64,000 nucleotides of DNA, from NCBI GenBank assembly GCA_023411375.1, contig JAEYOW010000023.1, forward strand, positions 62,001 through 126,000. The letters run 5' to 3'. The notes beneath the pieces are model-generated. The model saw only the letters and a program-made list of their open reading frames with translations, was not told where the DNA came from and searched no databases. The stretch comes from Bacillota bacterium (lineage in GTDB: Bacteria; Bacillota; Clostridia; Christensenellales; Aristaeellaceae). Positions 1-8,615 of the stretch are shown here, piece by piece. Made by a program: the position numbers and the translations under genes. The stretch's first letter is position 1. Every line of letters begins with the position of its first letter.

Positions 1-1
1 T

Positions 2-484
2 TTCTGCCAGGCGCAGGGCTGGGCCATCCTGGCGGAGGCGCTGCTTGGGCATGGGGATCGCGCGTTCCAGTATTTTGCCGAGAGCTGTCCGGCTTCCTTT
101 AACGACCGCGCGGAACTGCGGGAGGCCGAACCTTACGTTCACACACAGTTCATTGAGGGACATGAGAGCCCGCAGCCGGGCCGCGCGCATGTTCACTGGC
201 TGACGGGCACGGCCAGCACCGTTATGGTTGCCTGTGTGGAGGGGATTTTGGGCCTTCGCCCCACGCCGGATGGCCTATGGATTTCACCCGCCATTCCAAA
301 GGCATGGGACGGCTTTACCGTGGAAAAGAAATTTCAGGGCAAACGGCTGCGCATTACGGTGGATAACGCAGCGCACAGCGAGGGCGGCGCGCGGCGCGTG
401 CTGCTTGGCGATGTGGAGCAGCCGGACGGCTTTATCCCGACAAAGAGCCTCGCGCAGGAGAATGAAATACTGGTTGTGATGTGA
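2..484 (+). CDS. GH94-family glycoside phosphorylase, C-terminal part
   Basis: The reading frame is open from the window edge and ends at the TGA closing at 484, so about 160 C-terminal residues are present. The visible part holds the ending typical of cellobiose/chitobiose phosphorylases. These are an EPYV..QF element, HWLTGTAST, the stretch GILGLRPTPDGLWISPAIPK, and a final beta-sandwich tail. Family members split beta-linked disaccharides with inorganic phosphate, releasing a sugar 1-phosphate in the cytoplasm. The catalytic (alpha/alpha)6 centre lies mostly upstream of the window, so substrate specificity cannot be read. The gene runs toward the acetyltransferase but leaves a gap of about 180 bp. 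Confidence 0.85.
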   Translation, partial: FCQAQGWAILAEALLGHGDRAFQYFAESCPASFNDRAELREAEPYVHTQFIEGHESPQPGRAHVHWLTGTASTVMVACVEGILGLRPTPDGLWISPAIPKAWDGFTVEKKFQGKRLRITVDNAAHSEGGARRVLLGDVEQPDGFIPTKSLAQENEILVVM

Positions 485-661
485 ACAAAGACAGGAAAGC
501 GCGCCGAAATGTCGAATAAACTTTCAGGTTAAGTTGCTTTGCGGAGGGGAGATCCGGAAGTTGTGAGAATGAGAGAGATCAGAAAGAAAAGAGCCGTTGC
601 ATCGGTTTTGAAAAATAAGGCCGGAGGTGAAAAGCAATTCATTAAGGAAAGAGGATAACCG

Positions 662-1366
662 ATGTTGAAAATTCCGAACCCTAACGATATTTTTCCCAAT
701 GATTATCAAACGTTCTGCTTTATCAAAAACGTAATAAAAGCGCCCAATATCCTGATTGGCGATTATACGTATTATGACGATCCCATTGATCCCACAGGAT
801 TTGAGAGGAATAATGTACTGTATAACTGGCCCGGTTTTGGCGACAGGCTTATTATTGGAAAATTTTGTTCTATTGCGTGCGGCGCAACCTTTCTGATGGG
901 GCCGGCAAACCATCGTCTCAATAGCGTGACGGCCTATCCGTTTAATGTTTTTGGCGGCGAGTGGGAACGGGCTACGCCGACGCATCTTTCCCAACTGCCC
1001 TTGAAGGGCGATACGGTCGTCGGCAATGATGTGTGGATCGGCCGGGAGAGCCTGATAATGCCGGGTGTGAAGATTGGCGACGGCGCTGTGATCGCCGCGC
1101 GCTCGGTGGTTGCGGGAGATGTGGAACCTTATACGGTCGTAGGCGGCAATCCCGCCAGAAAGATCAGGAAGCGCTTTGATGGGGAACTGATAGAGCTGCT
1201 GCAGCGCGTGCGCTGGTGGGACTTTACACCGCCGAAGCTGCTTCAAATCCTCCCCTTGCTGTGCTCCGCGAATCTGGAAAAGGCACGCGAAGAACTCAGG
1301 TTGATTGCTGGTGAAAACCAGGAAAATAATCACGATACAGACGGCGCGCAGATTCCCGAAGCATAA
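662..1366 (+). CDS. Vat/CatB-type xenobiotic O-acetyltransferase
   Basis: This is a 234-residue left-handed beta-helix (hexapeptide repeat) acetyltransferase. Family hallmarks are IGKFCSIACGATFLMGPANHR with the presumed catalytic His near residue 84, YPFNVFGGEWE, KGDTVVGNDVWIGRESLIMPGVKIGDGAVIAARSVV split over several repeat turns, and GGNPARKIRKRF. Relatives acetylate streptogramin A or chloramphenicol with acetyl-CoA in the cytosol, although many genomic members have no proven drug activity. An AAGGAAAGAGG Shine-Dalgarno precedes the ATG. The first third is visibly more AT-rich than its neighbours, which suggests acquisition from elsewhere. Resistance activity is inferred from family only. 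Confidence 0.85.
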   Translation: MLKIPNPNDIFPNDYQTFCFIKNVIKAPNILIGDYTYYDDPIDPTGFERNNVLYNWPGFGDRLIIGKFCSIACGATFLMGPANHRLNSVTAYPFNVFGGEWERATPTHLSQLPLKGDTVVGNDVWIGRESLIMPGVKIGDGAVIAARSVVAGDVEPYTVVGGNPARKIRKRFDGELIELLQRVRWWDFTPPKLLQILPLLCSANLEKAREELRLIAGENQENNHDTDGAQIPEA

Positions 1367-1378
1367 AACAATCAAAAC

Positions 1379-1403
1379 GCCGCCCGGCGTATCGCCGGGC
1401 GGC
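1379..1403. terminator. GC-rich hairpin between convergent genes
   Basis: A perfect 11-bp stem (1379-1389 with 1393-1403) closes a TAT loop. It lies 12 bases after the acetyltransferase stop and between convergent genes. No T-run follows, so it is a weak or factor-assisted terminator at best. Confidence 0.55.
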
Positions 1404-1554
1404 TCAGACTGTTGAAAAACCCATATAATTGAGGAAAATCGCGTTTTTGCGCCCCAAAGCCTTACGCCGACGCGTTCTTACGCTGGCGCTGCGAGCGTCC
1501 ATGGAGCGCAAGAAACGCGGCCGGGCTATGCGCCGCCACAGCGAGCGTGCCGAA

Positions 1555-2895
1555 TCAGACGCAGCCCTGCGCCATCATGGCTTCGGCCACCTTTAGGAAA
1601 CCCGCGATGTTGGCGCCGATGACATAGTTGGTGGGTTTATCGCCGTATTCCTTCGCAGCCGCGGCGCACTTTTCAAAGATACCCTTCATGATCCCCTTGA
1701 GCTTTTCGTCTACTTCCTCAAAGGTCCAGCTCAGGCGCTGGCTGTTTTGGCTCATTTCCAGCGCGGAAGTGGCCACGCCGCCGGCGTTGGCAGCCTTGCC
1801 GGGGGCAAAGAGCACGCCGCTTTGTAAAAACAGCTCGGTGGCCTCCAGCGTGGAGGGCATGTTCGCGCCTTCGCCAACGGCGAAGCAGCCGCCCGCGATC
1901 AGGGCCTTCGCGCCCTCGGCGTCCAGCTCGTTCTGTGTGGCGCAGGGCAGGGCGATATCGCACTTAACCGTCCAGATGCCGCGGCAGCCCTCGTGGTACT
2001 CGCTGCCGGGTACTCGGTTCGCGTACTCCTTGATGCGGCCGCGCTCGACCTCCTTGATCTGCTTGACGACGGAGAGGTCGATGCCCCTGGCGTCGTAGAT
2101 ATAGCCGGCGGAATCGCTCATGGCGACGACCCTGCCGCCCATTTCGCTGATCTTTTCGTTGGCGTAGATGGCCACGTTGCCGCTGCCGCTGATCACGACG
2201 GTGGCGCCGTCGATCTTCCTGCCGTTGGCCTCCGCCATGTTTTTCACAAAATAGCACAGGCCGTAGCCGGTTGCCTGCGTACGCGCGAGACTGCCGCCGT
2301 AGGTGAGGCCCTTGCCGGTCAGCACGCCCTCGTACAAGCCGGTGATGCGCTTGTATTGGCCGTATAGGTAGCCGATTTCACGCGCGCCGGTGCCGATGTC
2401 GCCGGCGGGCACGTCCACATCCGCGCCGATATGGCGGTAAAGCTCAGTCATGAAGCTCTGGCAGAAGGCCATCACTTCGTTGTCGCTCTTGCCCTTGGGG
2501 TCAAAGTCGCAACCGCCCTTGCCCCCGCCGATGGGCAGGCCAGTCAGGCTGTTTTTCAGCACCTGCTCAAAGCCCAGAAACTTAAGAATGCTTAAGTTGA
2601 CGCTGGGATGCAGGCGCAGGCCGCCCTTGTAGGGGCCGATGGCGCTGTTGTACTGCACGCGGTAGCCGCGGTTGACCTGGGTTTTGCCCTGATCGTCCAC
2701 CCAAGGCACGCGGAACATGACCACGCGCTCAGGCTCCACAAAACGCTCGAGCAGCCCGGCCTTTTCATACTCGGGATGCTTGTCAAACACCGGGGCAATG
2801 CTTTCCAGAATTTCGGTGGCAGCCTGCAGGTACTCGCTCTCGTGGGCATTGCGCGCCTTCAGGCCGGAAAGCACGCGGGAGGTATAATCGCTCAT
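1555..2895 (-). CDS. gdhA: NADP-type glutamate dehydrogenase
   Basis: The 446-residue product matches the length of hexameric bacterial glutamate dehydrogenases, which interconvert 2-oxoglutarate plus ammonium and glutamate. Seen in the sequence are the substrate-lysine region GPYKGGLRLHPSVN, the catalytic GLPIGGGKGGCDFDPKGKSD, DVPAGDIGTGAREIGYLYG, and the Rossmann element VISGSGNVAIYANEK. The ATG at 2895 was chosen over an upstream ATG at 2937 because AAAGGGG lies eight bases before it and family members begin here. The gene is monocistronic by spacing. Its leader contains a strong hairpin. The strict NADP assignment is by overall resemblance. Confidence 0.95.
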   Translation of the reverse strand: MSDYTSRVLSGLKARNAHESEYLQAATEILESIAPVFDKHPEYEKAGLLERFVEPERVVMFRVPWVDDQGKTQVNRGYRVQYNSAIGPYKGGLRLHPSVNLSILKFLGFEQVLKNSLTGLPIGGGKGGCDFDPKGKSDNEVMAFCQSFMTELYRHIGADVDVPAGDIGTGAREIGYLYGQYKRITGLYEGVLTGKGLTYGGSLARTQATGYGLCYFVKNMAEANGRKIDGATVVISGSGNVAIYANEKISEMGGRVVAMSDSAGYIYDARGIDLSVVKQIKEVERGRIKEYANRVPGSEYHEGCRGIWTVKCDIALPCATQNELDAEGAKALIAGGCFAVGEGANMPSTLEATELFLQSGVLFAPGKAANAGGVATSALEMSQNSQRLSWTFEEVDEKLKGIMKGIFEKCAAAAKEYGDKPTNYVIGANIAGFLKVAEAMMAQGCV

Positions 2896-2979
2896 TGGTA
2901 AAACCCCTTTCCGAATTACAAATGACGGCCTCCGCATGTGAAGGCTTCAACATGCGGATGATCGGCGTTTTGTATTATA
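2896..2979 (-). promoter_or_regulatory. gdhA leader with -10 box and stem-loop
   Basis: On the minus strand a perfect TATAAT lies at 2974-2979, with only a poor -35. Downstream in the leader, 2931-2958 folds into an almost perfect hairpin of about 13 pairs with one bulge. It ends some 20 bases before the AAAGGGG ribosome-binding site. This may affect mRNA stability or translation. No known riboswitch class is recognised. Confidence 0.5.
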
Positions 2980-3052
2980 ACATAAACAGCGAAGGGCAAA
3001 AAGGTAAATTTGCAGGATTGGCGGCAACGGATTGCATTTGTTTTGTATTCGT

Positions 3053-4174
3053 TTATTCGGGCAGCACGCGCGCGAAACCGTCCGCGTCCTGCGACACGCG
3101 CAAAAATACGTCCGCGTGCGCGCCGGCGGCGTCCTGCCTGTCGGTACAGGTCAGGATGGTCTGCACGCCTTCGGTGCTCTTGAGCAGGGCGTTGCGGCGC
3201 TTCAAATCCAGCTCGCTGAACACATCATCCAGAAGCAAGGCGGGAAATTCGCCCATCTCCTCTTCAATCAGGCGGATTTCGCCCAGCTTCATGCTCAACA
3301 CCGCCGTGCGCAGCTGGCCCTGGCTACCGAAAGCGCGAAGCTCCCTGCCGCATAAAAGCATGCCCATGTCGTCGCGGTGCGGGCCAAACGTGGTATACAT
3401 ACGCTTCATATCCTCCCGCCGCGAGCGCTGGAGGCCGTCAAGCATTGTACGGTGGGGCGTGTCGCTCTGGGCAAGCGGGCCGGAGTAGCAAAGGGCGAAC
3501 GGCTCGTCCGGGTTTTCGGAGATGGCAGCGTACTGCTCAGCGGCGTTTACACCCAGCGCGCCAAGGAACCACTTGCGTGCGTTCACAATGGAAACGGCGG
3601 CGTTGGCAAGCTGCTCGTCCCAGGTATCCAGCAATGTGGAAAAATCCGGAACGCCTTCAAACTGATTTTGTTTGAGCAGGGCGTTTCGGCTTTCCAGCAC
3701 GGTCAGGTAGGTTTTCAGGGCTTTTAAGTAGCTGGGCCGGATTTGGCTGAGCTGCATATCCACAAAGCGGCGGCGCGCCGCGGGGCCGTCGCGCACGATA
3801 CGGATATCCTCCGGCGAAAACATCACCACCGTGGCATGGCCCATCATATCGCCGATGCGCTGCGCGGGCTTGCCGTGGAGCAGCACGCGCTTTTGCGGCT
3901 TTTGGAAGGGATACAGGCGTACCTCAATATCGTGCCTGCCGTCCAGCCGCGCGGTTTCGCCATGCGCAAGCGCTACGCTTTCGCCCGCGGCGATCATCTC
4001 GCGGTCGACGGCGGTGCGGTGGCTGCGGCCCAGCGAAAGCAGGTGCATGGCTTCAAGCAGGTTGGTCTTGCCGCTGCCGTTCGGCCCGTAAAGCACCGTG
4101 ATGCCGGGGTCCGGCTCCAGCTCCAGAAAGGGGTAATTGCGGAAATGCTGAACCCTGAGGGAGGTAAAGCGCAT
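3053..4174 (-). CDS. recF: DNA replication and repair protein RecF
   Basis: RecF is an SMC-like ATPase that loads RecA at single-strand gaps together with RecO and RecR. The 373-residue product shows the N-terminal LRVQHFRNYPFLELE strand, Walker A GPNGSGKTNLLEA, the RecF signature SQGQLRTAVLSMKLGEI, and Walker B PALLLDDVFSELD. The start at 4174 (MRFTSLRVQHFRN) fits the family, and AGGGAGG lies upstream. An ATG at 4267 would add an unconserved leader. In most Firmicutes recF sits between dnaN and gyrB. Here it stands alone between gdhA and a glycosidase gene. Confidence 0.95.
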   Translation of the reverse strand: MRFTSLRVQHFRNYPFLELEPDPGITVLYGPNGSGKTNLLEAMHLLSLGRSHRTAVDREMIAAGESVALAHGETARLDGRHDIEVRLYPFQKPQKRVLLHGKPAQRIGDMMGHATVVMFSPEDIRIVRDGPAARRRFVDMQLSQIRPSYLKALKTYLTVLESRNALLKQNQFEGVPDFSTLLDTWDEQLANAAVSIVNARKWFLGALGVNAAEQYAAISENPDEPFALCYSGPLAQSDTPHRTMLDGLQRSRREDMKRMYTTFGPHRDDMGMLLCGRELRAFGSQGQLRTAVLSMKLGEIRLIEEEMGEFPALLLDDVFSELDLKRRNALLKSTEGVQTILTCTDRQDAAGAHADVFLRVSQDADGFARVLPE

Positions 4175-4316
4175 GGAGGGAAAGACCTCCCTTTCGCTGT
4201 GAATAGGGGATGGAGGACATCCGTGGACAGTATACCACAAATTGCGCGAAGTAGAAGCCGAAAGCATCCCGAGCGCGCGACCGGCAAGGCGGCCGTTCTT
4301 TATGCCCGCTTCGCGC

Positions 4317-6107
4317 TTACAGCTTCCGCGTCACCCTGACGGCGGTATCCCGTTCGTTCAGCGCCACGCCGAAAACGTCTTTGCCGTCTATCGTAAAACG
4401 CCTGATTTTCAGCGTGTCCGCGTCCGCCGCCTCCACGGAAAGATAGCCGGTTTGCAGTACCGCTTGCCCGCGTCGTTGCCAAAGCAGGCGGCTTACGTCT
4501 TCCCGGAGCGTATCGTCCGGGTCGTCCCAGCGCATGGGCGCACGGTTCCACGGGTCGGCCATACCCGTCATACCAATTTCATCGCCGTAATAGACGGTGG
4601 GCGCGCCCGGCAGCGCGCAAAGCAGCTTGAGCGCTTCCAGATAGCGCTTTTTGGCGGCCTTCAGCTCCCGCTTGCCAAGCTTTACCTTCCGCGCCTGCTC
4701 GCGGTCCATCTGAATAATGCCGTCCTGATCGTACCCGGCCATGGCGTTTAAAATGCGCACCCGGTCATGGCTGCCCAGCAGGTTCATCAGCGAATAATAG
4801 AACGGCGCGGGATACACCTCCTGCTGGTGCAGAATTACCCTGCGGAGCTGATAGGCGTCGATGGCGCCGGTAAAGAAGTCGATAACCGCCCGGCGCAGGG
4901 GGTAGTTCATCACGCTGTCCAGCGTATCTCCCAGGCAGTAGCTGCGAAGCTTTCCATAGGCGATCTTGTTGCTGGCGTCCTCCCAGACCTCGCCCAGCAG
5001 CACCGCGTCCGCGTCCGCGCCCTTGACGGCCCCGCGCATACGGCGAAGCATGGGCATGGGCAGTTCGTCAGCCACGTCCAGCCGCCAGCCGCACGCGCCG
5101 CGCCGGACCCAGCCGGGCAAAATGCCGTCCTCGGGATCCAGCAGATACCGCTGATAGCTCTCGTTTTCCTTTTCCACGGCCGGCAGGGTGTCAAAGCCCC
5201 ACCATGTGTTGTAGCGGTTGGGATACTCGTCGAAGCGGTACCAGGAGAAATAGGGCGAGTCCGTGCTCTGGTACGCGCCAAGGGTATCATAGCGGCCAAA
5301 GCGGTTGAAGTACTTGCTGTCCGCTCCCGTATGGCTGAACACGCCGTCCAGCATGACGCGGATACCCCTGTCGCGAGCGGCAAAGACGAGCTCGTCAAAT
5401 GCCGCGTCGTCGCCTGCGATGGGATCGATTTCCTCATAGCTGCCGGTATCGTAGCGGTGATTGGTGCGCGCGCGGAAAATGGGGTTGAGATAAAGAACGC
5501 TCACGCCCAGCCCCTTCAGGTAATCCAGCTTCTGCCGGATGCCGCGCAGCGTGCCGCCAAAAAAGTCCAGCGCGCGGTTATCGCCGTTGTCCGGGTCGAT
5601 GTCCAGCGTTGGGGCCTCGTCCCAGCTTTCGTGGAAGGTCGCGTCGGGATGCGCCGCCGCAACCTTGCGCACGCGGCCCTTAACGCCGGCTTTATCCCGG
5701 AAAAAACGGTCGGGAAAAATCTGATAAATTACACCGTGCCGTAAGTATTCAGGCGTGGAATAGGCGGGATCATATACCGTAACCTGGTAGCTGTGCGGCT
5801 GGCCATGGTAGTACGCGCCCACGCCGCCAAGCTGGTCGTAGGAGGTGCCATAGCGGGCGTCGCCGTCGGTACGGTGGATGATAAAGTCGTACCAGAAAAG
5901 CATCGGCCGGTCCGGCAGGGTAATGGACGCCTCAAAGAGATGGCCGCCCACGGAATGCATCGGCGTGCGCTTTTCTGTGCCGTCCCAGGTGCGCAGCGTG
6001 ACGTTTTCGCTTTCGTCGCACTGAAAACGAAGGCGCAGCGCCTGTCCGGCCGCGATCGGCCCAAGGGGCTCGCGGTATTTCACATCGTGAGAATCATGAT
6101 ATAGCAT
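4317..6107 (-). CDS. GH13 alpha-glycosidase (neopullulanase/maltogenic amylase type)
   Basis: This 596-residue intracellular enzyme probably hydrolyses short alpha-glucans or cyclodextrins. An N-terminal beta-sandwich of about 120 residues precedes the catalytic barrel. All four GH13 regions are visible: LDGVFSHTG (I), GWRLDVADEL with the nucleophile Asp (II), LLGEVWEDA with the acid Glu (III), and LLGSHDRVR (IV). There is no signal peptide. The start at 6107 follows GGAGGAG; an in-frame ATG at 6248 lies upstream of the promoter and is rejected. The gap to recF is about 140 bp, and each gene seems to have its own transcription start. Exact substrate is not resolvable by eye. Confidence 0.9.
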   Translation of the reverse strand: MLYHDSHDVKYREPLGPIAAGQALRLRFQCDESENVTLRTWDGTEKRTPMHSVGGHLFEASITLPDRPMLFWYDFIIHRTDGDARYGTSYDQLGGVGAYYHGQPHSYQVTVYDPAYSTPEYLRHGVIYQIFPDRFFRDKAGVKGRVRKVAAAHPDATFHESWDEAPTLDIDPDNGDNRALDFFGGTLRGIRQKLDYLKGLGVSVLYLNPIFRARTNHRYDTGSYEEIDPIAGDDAAFDELVFAARDRGIRVMLDGVFSHTGADSKYFNRFGRYDTLGAYQSTDSPYFSWYRFDEYPNRYNTWWGFDTLPAVEKENESYQRYLLDPEDGILPGWVRRGACGWRLDVADELPMPMLRRMRGAVKGADADAVLLGEVWEDASNKIAYGKLRSYCLGDTLDSVMNYPLRRAVIDFFTGAIDAYQLRRVILHQQEVYPAPFYYSLMNLLGSHDRVRILNAMAGYDQDGIIQMDREQARKVKLGKRELKAAKKRYLEALKLLCALPGAPTVYYGDEIGMTGMADPWNRAPMRWDDPDDTLREDVSRLLWQRRGQAVLQTGYLSVEAADADTLKIRRFTIDGKDVFGVALNERDTAVRVTRKL

Positions 6108-6159
6108 GCCTTCTCCTCCTCCGCTCTGCATGGTCGCCTTGGAAAGATGTAACAACCAT

Positions 6160-6188
6160 ATTGTACCACAAGGAAAACACGGGTGCAA
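6160..6188 (-). promoter_or_regulatory. sigma-A-type promoter of the GH13 gene
   Basis: TTGCAC (6183-6188) and TACAAT (6160-6165) on the minus strand are separated by exactly 17 bp, placing the start of transcription about 45 bp before the ATG. Confidence 0.6.
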
Positions 6189-6301
6189 ACGGCGTTGCCG
6201 CCAATGGATGTTGTATGCGCGCCCATGCCGGAATATGCCGCCGGTCAACGGGCGAAGCGCTGGTTTCGGGCGGCGCCGTTGATGCTTTCGCGCAGGCCGT
6301 A

Positions 6302-6330
6302 TTGCGCGCGATTTGGGTTGATGGTATAAT
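6302..6330 (+). promoter_or_regulatory. sigma-A-type promoter of pgsA
   Basis: TTGCGC (6302-6307), a 17-bp spacer and a perfect TATAAT (6325-6330) precede the TTG start of pgsA by about 33 bp. Confidence 0.65.
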
Positions 6331-6362
6331 CAGATCATTCACCACGCAAGGGGGAAAGTACT

Positions 6363-6965
6363 TTGAACGCGAAGGAATACATTAAGCAGAACCTCAACGT
6401 GCCCAACGTTCTTACGCTGATCCGGCTGTTGCTTGTGCCGGTATACATCGCCCTGTTTGCCTGCGGGCAAAAATACGCGGCGCTGATCGTTTTTCTGGTG
6501 GCAAGCTTTACGGACCTGCTGGACGGGCGTATCGCGCGCAAATATAATCTCATCACCGATTTCGGCAAGCTGATGGATCCCTTTGCCGACAAGGTAATGG
6601 TGCTTACGGCAATGTTTAGCATGGCCATCGGCAACGGCGCAATTCCTCCGGTCATACCGTGGGCGGCCGTCGTGATTTTGCTTTTGAAGGAATTGGTGAT
6701 GATTGTGGGCGGCATGGTTATGCTCAAACACGGCATCGTGGTTTATTCCAGCATGATCGGTAAGGTGGCGCATTGCGTGTTTATCGCCAGCCTGGTGGCA
6801 ACCTATTTTCACGGCTGGTTCGCGGGCGTATGCGCAGGCTGGCCCATGACGCCGGACCTGATCTTGATATGGCTGGCGGTCTGCCTGACGCTGTGCGCGC
6901 TGGTTTTCTATGTGACGGATAGCGTGAAGAAGGCCCGCGAGATGGGGATTATCGGAAAAAAATAA
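6363..6965 (+). CDS. pgsA: CDP-diacylglycerol--glycerol-3-phosphate 3-phosphatidyltransferase
   Basis: PgsA makes phosphatidylglycerol phosphate from CDP-diacylglycerol and glycerol 3-phosphate in the cytoplasmic membrane. The 200-residue protein carries the complete CDP-alcohol phosphotransferase signature D-x2-D-G-x2-A-R-x8-G-x3-D-x3-D around residues 51-75, beginning DLLDGRIARK. It has about five membrane segments and the usual N-terminal NVPNVLTLIRLLLVPVYI. Translation begins at a TTG, the only good start after AAGGGGG. A hairpin with a T-run closes the unit. Confidence 0.93.
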   Translation: MNAKEYIKQNLNVPNVLTLIRLLLVPVYIALFACGQKYAALIVFLVASFTDLLDGRIARKYNLITDFGKLMDPFADKVMVLTAMFSMAIGNGAIPPVIPWAAVVILLLKELVMIVGGMVMLKHGIVVYSSMIGKVAHCVFIASLVATYFHGWFAGVCAGWPMTPDLILIWLAVCLTLCALVFYVTDSVKKAREMGIIGKK

Positions 6966-6992
6966 TCATATCATATTTGGATGCCGTATTTG

Positions 6993-7021
6993 CGGCGGGT
7001 GCGTACGCCACCCGCCGTTTT
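6993..7021 (+). terminator. Intrinsic terminator after pgsA
   Basis: A 9-bp GC stem (6993-7001 with 7009-7017) around CGTACGC is followed by TTTTC, 28 bp after the pgsA stop. Confidence 0.75.
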
Positions 7022-7283
7022 CATACGGAAAGCCATATGGAGCGCTTCATACGCAATGGGGCCTTTTTTGTTTTTGGCAGAGCGTAAAGAATTCGGCATG
7101 TGTTTGGCCGGAACGTTATTTTATACAGCAACGCATTTTTCGGCCCATCGGTATATACCCGCGTCCATGGGAATGATAGATGACGGGAGTGCGCATGGCC
7201 TTGTTGGGGAGAGCGGTATTGGCAGGACTGGCCTGGTTTGCCGTCGAATGAATATAAGATTAGCATTTTTCGGAGGCGGTGTC
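7022..7283. other. Non-coding gap before the M20-like gene
   Basis: About 260 bp without a supported gene. A possible ORF running in from 6981 lacks homology and a ribosome-binding site, and the conserved protein begins at 7284. A T-rich stretch occurs near 7063-7075. No convincing -35/-10 pair was found. Confidence 0.5.
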
Positions 7284-8570
7284 ATGAGCGAGTTTTTAGC
7301 CCCCCTCAACTATGACCGCGCGCGCGACGTGCTGCGCCGGCTGAGCACCTATACCGCCTATACGCCCGAAGGGGCGGAGACGGCTGTGGGCATGCTCAGG
7401 CAATGCTATCCCCTGATTTTTTCTAAAATGGAAGTAAAGGTGTTTGAGAACCACGCCGTGCTGCTGGAAATGGGCGGCGCGAACGTGACGGAGCCGCTGG
7501 TGTTTACCTCGTACCTGGACGCGCCGGCGGACGCGGCGCTCAGCCTGAATATTCCCGTGCACGAGTTGCCCATGAGCGTGCCGCTTTCCCGCGCGCATGT
7601 GGTGGCGCTTCTGGAGGCGTTGGAGGAGCTTTTGCGCGACGGCTACCGTCCGGGTGGCGACCTCTTTTTAGCCCTCAGCCTGGATGGTTTAAGTGGCGGC
7701 GCGGGCGCGAAAAGCCTGGCGGCGCATTTAAAAGCGCGCAGCGTGACACCCTGTTTTGTGCTGGATTTCGGCGGCTATGCGACGATGGACGCTTTTAGGA
7801 CCTATTTGCCCAGGGAGTCGCCGCTGGCGCTGATCGGCATCACGGAAAAAGGCGTGCTCCATGGCACGGTCACGGCGGACGAGGGGGTTCGCGCGCGAAA
7901 GGGCCGCGAGCATGTGCGCCCTCTGGACGAGCTCCTCAAGTGCGCGGCGCGCCTTGCCCGTCACCCGAGGGAGGCTGCGCTTTGCAACGCCAGCGAGCAG
8001 ATGCTCCGGGCGCTGGGCGCGCGCGCGCCCTTCCTCCAGCGCTGGCTGGTCAGAAACCCACGGTTCAGCTTTCCCCTGCTTAAATGGATGTGGCGCAGGC
8101 GCTCTGTAATGAGGCAATTTTTCCTTTCCGAGCTGACGGTCTATGCCGTGGAGGGCCGGGGAACGCCCGAGGCCCCTGCGGACAGCGCGGTGCTCCGCTT
8201 TTGCCAGAGCGTCATACCGGGCCAAAAGACGTCGGAATACAGGCACCGTATCCGCAAGCTTGCGCGCAATGGCGACCTCCGGGTGGAGTTTACCGTGGAC
8301 AGCGATTCCAGCGTCCGCAGCGAGCCAAAGGGCGAGGCATGGGAGGCGCTGGAAACCGCTATTGAAATCCAGTTCGAGCGCGCGGTGATTGTGCCGTGCC
8401 TGAGTCCCTTTGTTACCGACGGGCGCTTTTACGCGCCGCTGGGCGGGCGTGTGTACCGCTTTTCGCCCTTTATGGTCACGGGTGACGAGGCGCTTCACGG
8501 CGAATGCACCGTGACCGACGGCACATTGCAGACGGCGGTGCAGTTCTTCCGCTCCATGCTGTCGGTATAA
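7284..8570 (+). CDS. M20-family peptidase homologue lacking the metal ligands
   Basis: The 428-residue protein aligns along its length with the PM20D1/carboxypeptidase-S branch of M20 hydrolases. ALEELLRDGYRPGGDLFLAL, FVLDFGGY and SPLALIGITEKGVLHG match family landmarks in order. The catalytic residues are missing. The usual HxD is YLD near residue 76, the aspartate-pair segment after it is LSRAHVVAL, the Glu-Glu pair is replaced in SLDGLSGG near 133, and the distal GGHAS loop reads VRARKGREH. No signal peptide is present. The ATG at 7284 follows GGAGG. It is probably not a working dinuclear zinc peptidase; a binding or scaffold role is inference. Confidence 0.75.
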   Translation: MSEFLAPLNYDRARDVLRRLSTYTAYTPEGAETAVGMLRQCYPLIFSKMEVKVFENHAVLLEMGGANVTEPLVFTSYLDAPADAALSLNIPVHELPMSVPLSRAHVVALLEALEELLRDGYRPGGDLFLALSLDGLSGGAGAKSLAAHLKARSVTPCFVLDFGGYATMDAFRTYLPRESPLALIGITEKGVLHGTVTADEGVRARKGREHVRPLDELLKCAARLARHPREAALCNASEQMLRALGARAPFLQRWLVRNPRFSFPLLKWMWRRRSVMRQFFLSELTVYAVEGRGTPEAPADSAVLRFCQSVIPGQKTSEYRHRIRKLARNGDLRVEFTVDSDSSVRSEPKGEAWEALETAIEIQFERAVIVPCLSPFVTDGRFYAPLGGRVYRFSPFMVTGDEALHGECTVTDGTLQTAVQFFRSMLSV

Positions 8571-8615
8571 CCCGCGCCGCAGGCTTGTCCCGCAGGCGTT
8601 CAAGGAGGAAAACCC

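Noticed and set aside
524..1375. 283-residue ORF on the minus strand across the acetyltransferase
   Set aside because: No ribosome-binding site or recognisable motif; the plus-strand frame has clear hexapeptide acetyltransferase motifs, so this is a shadow.
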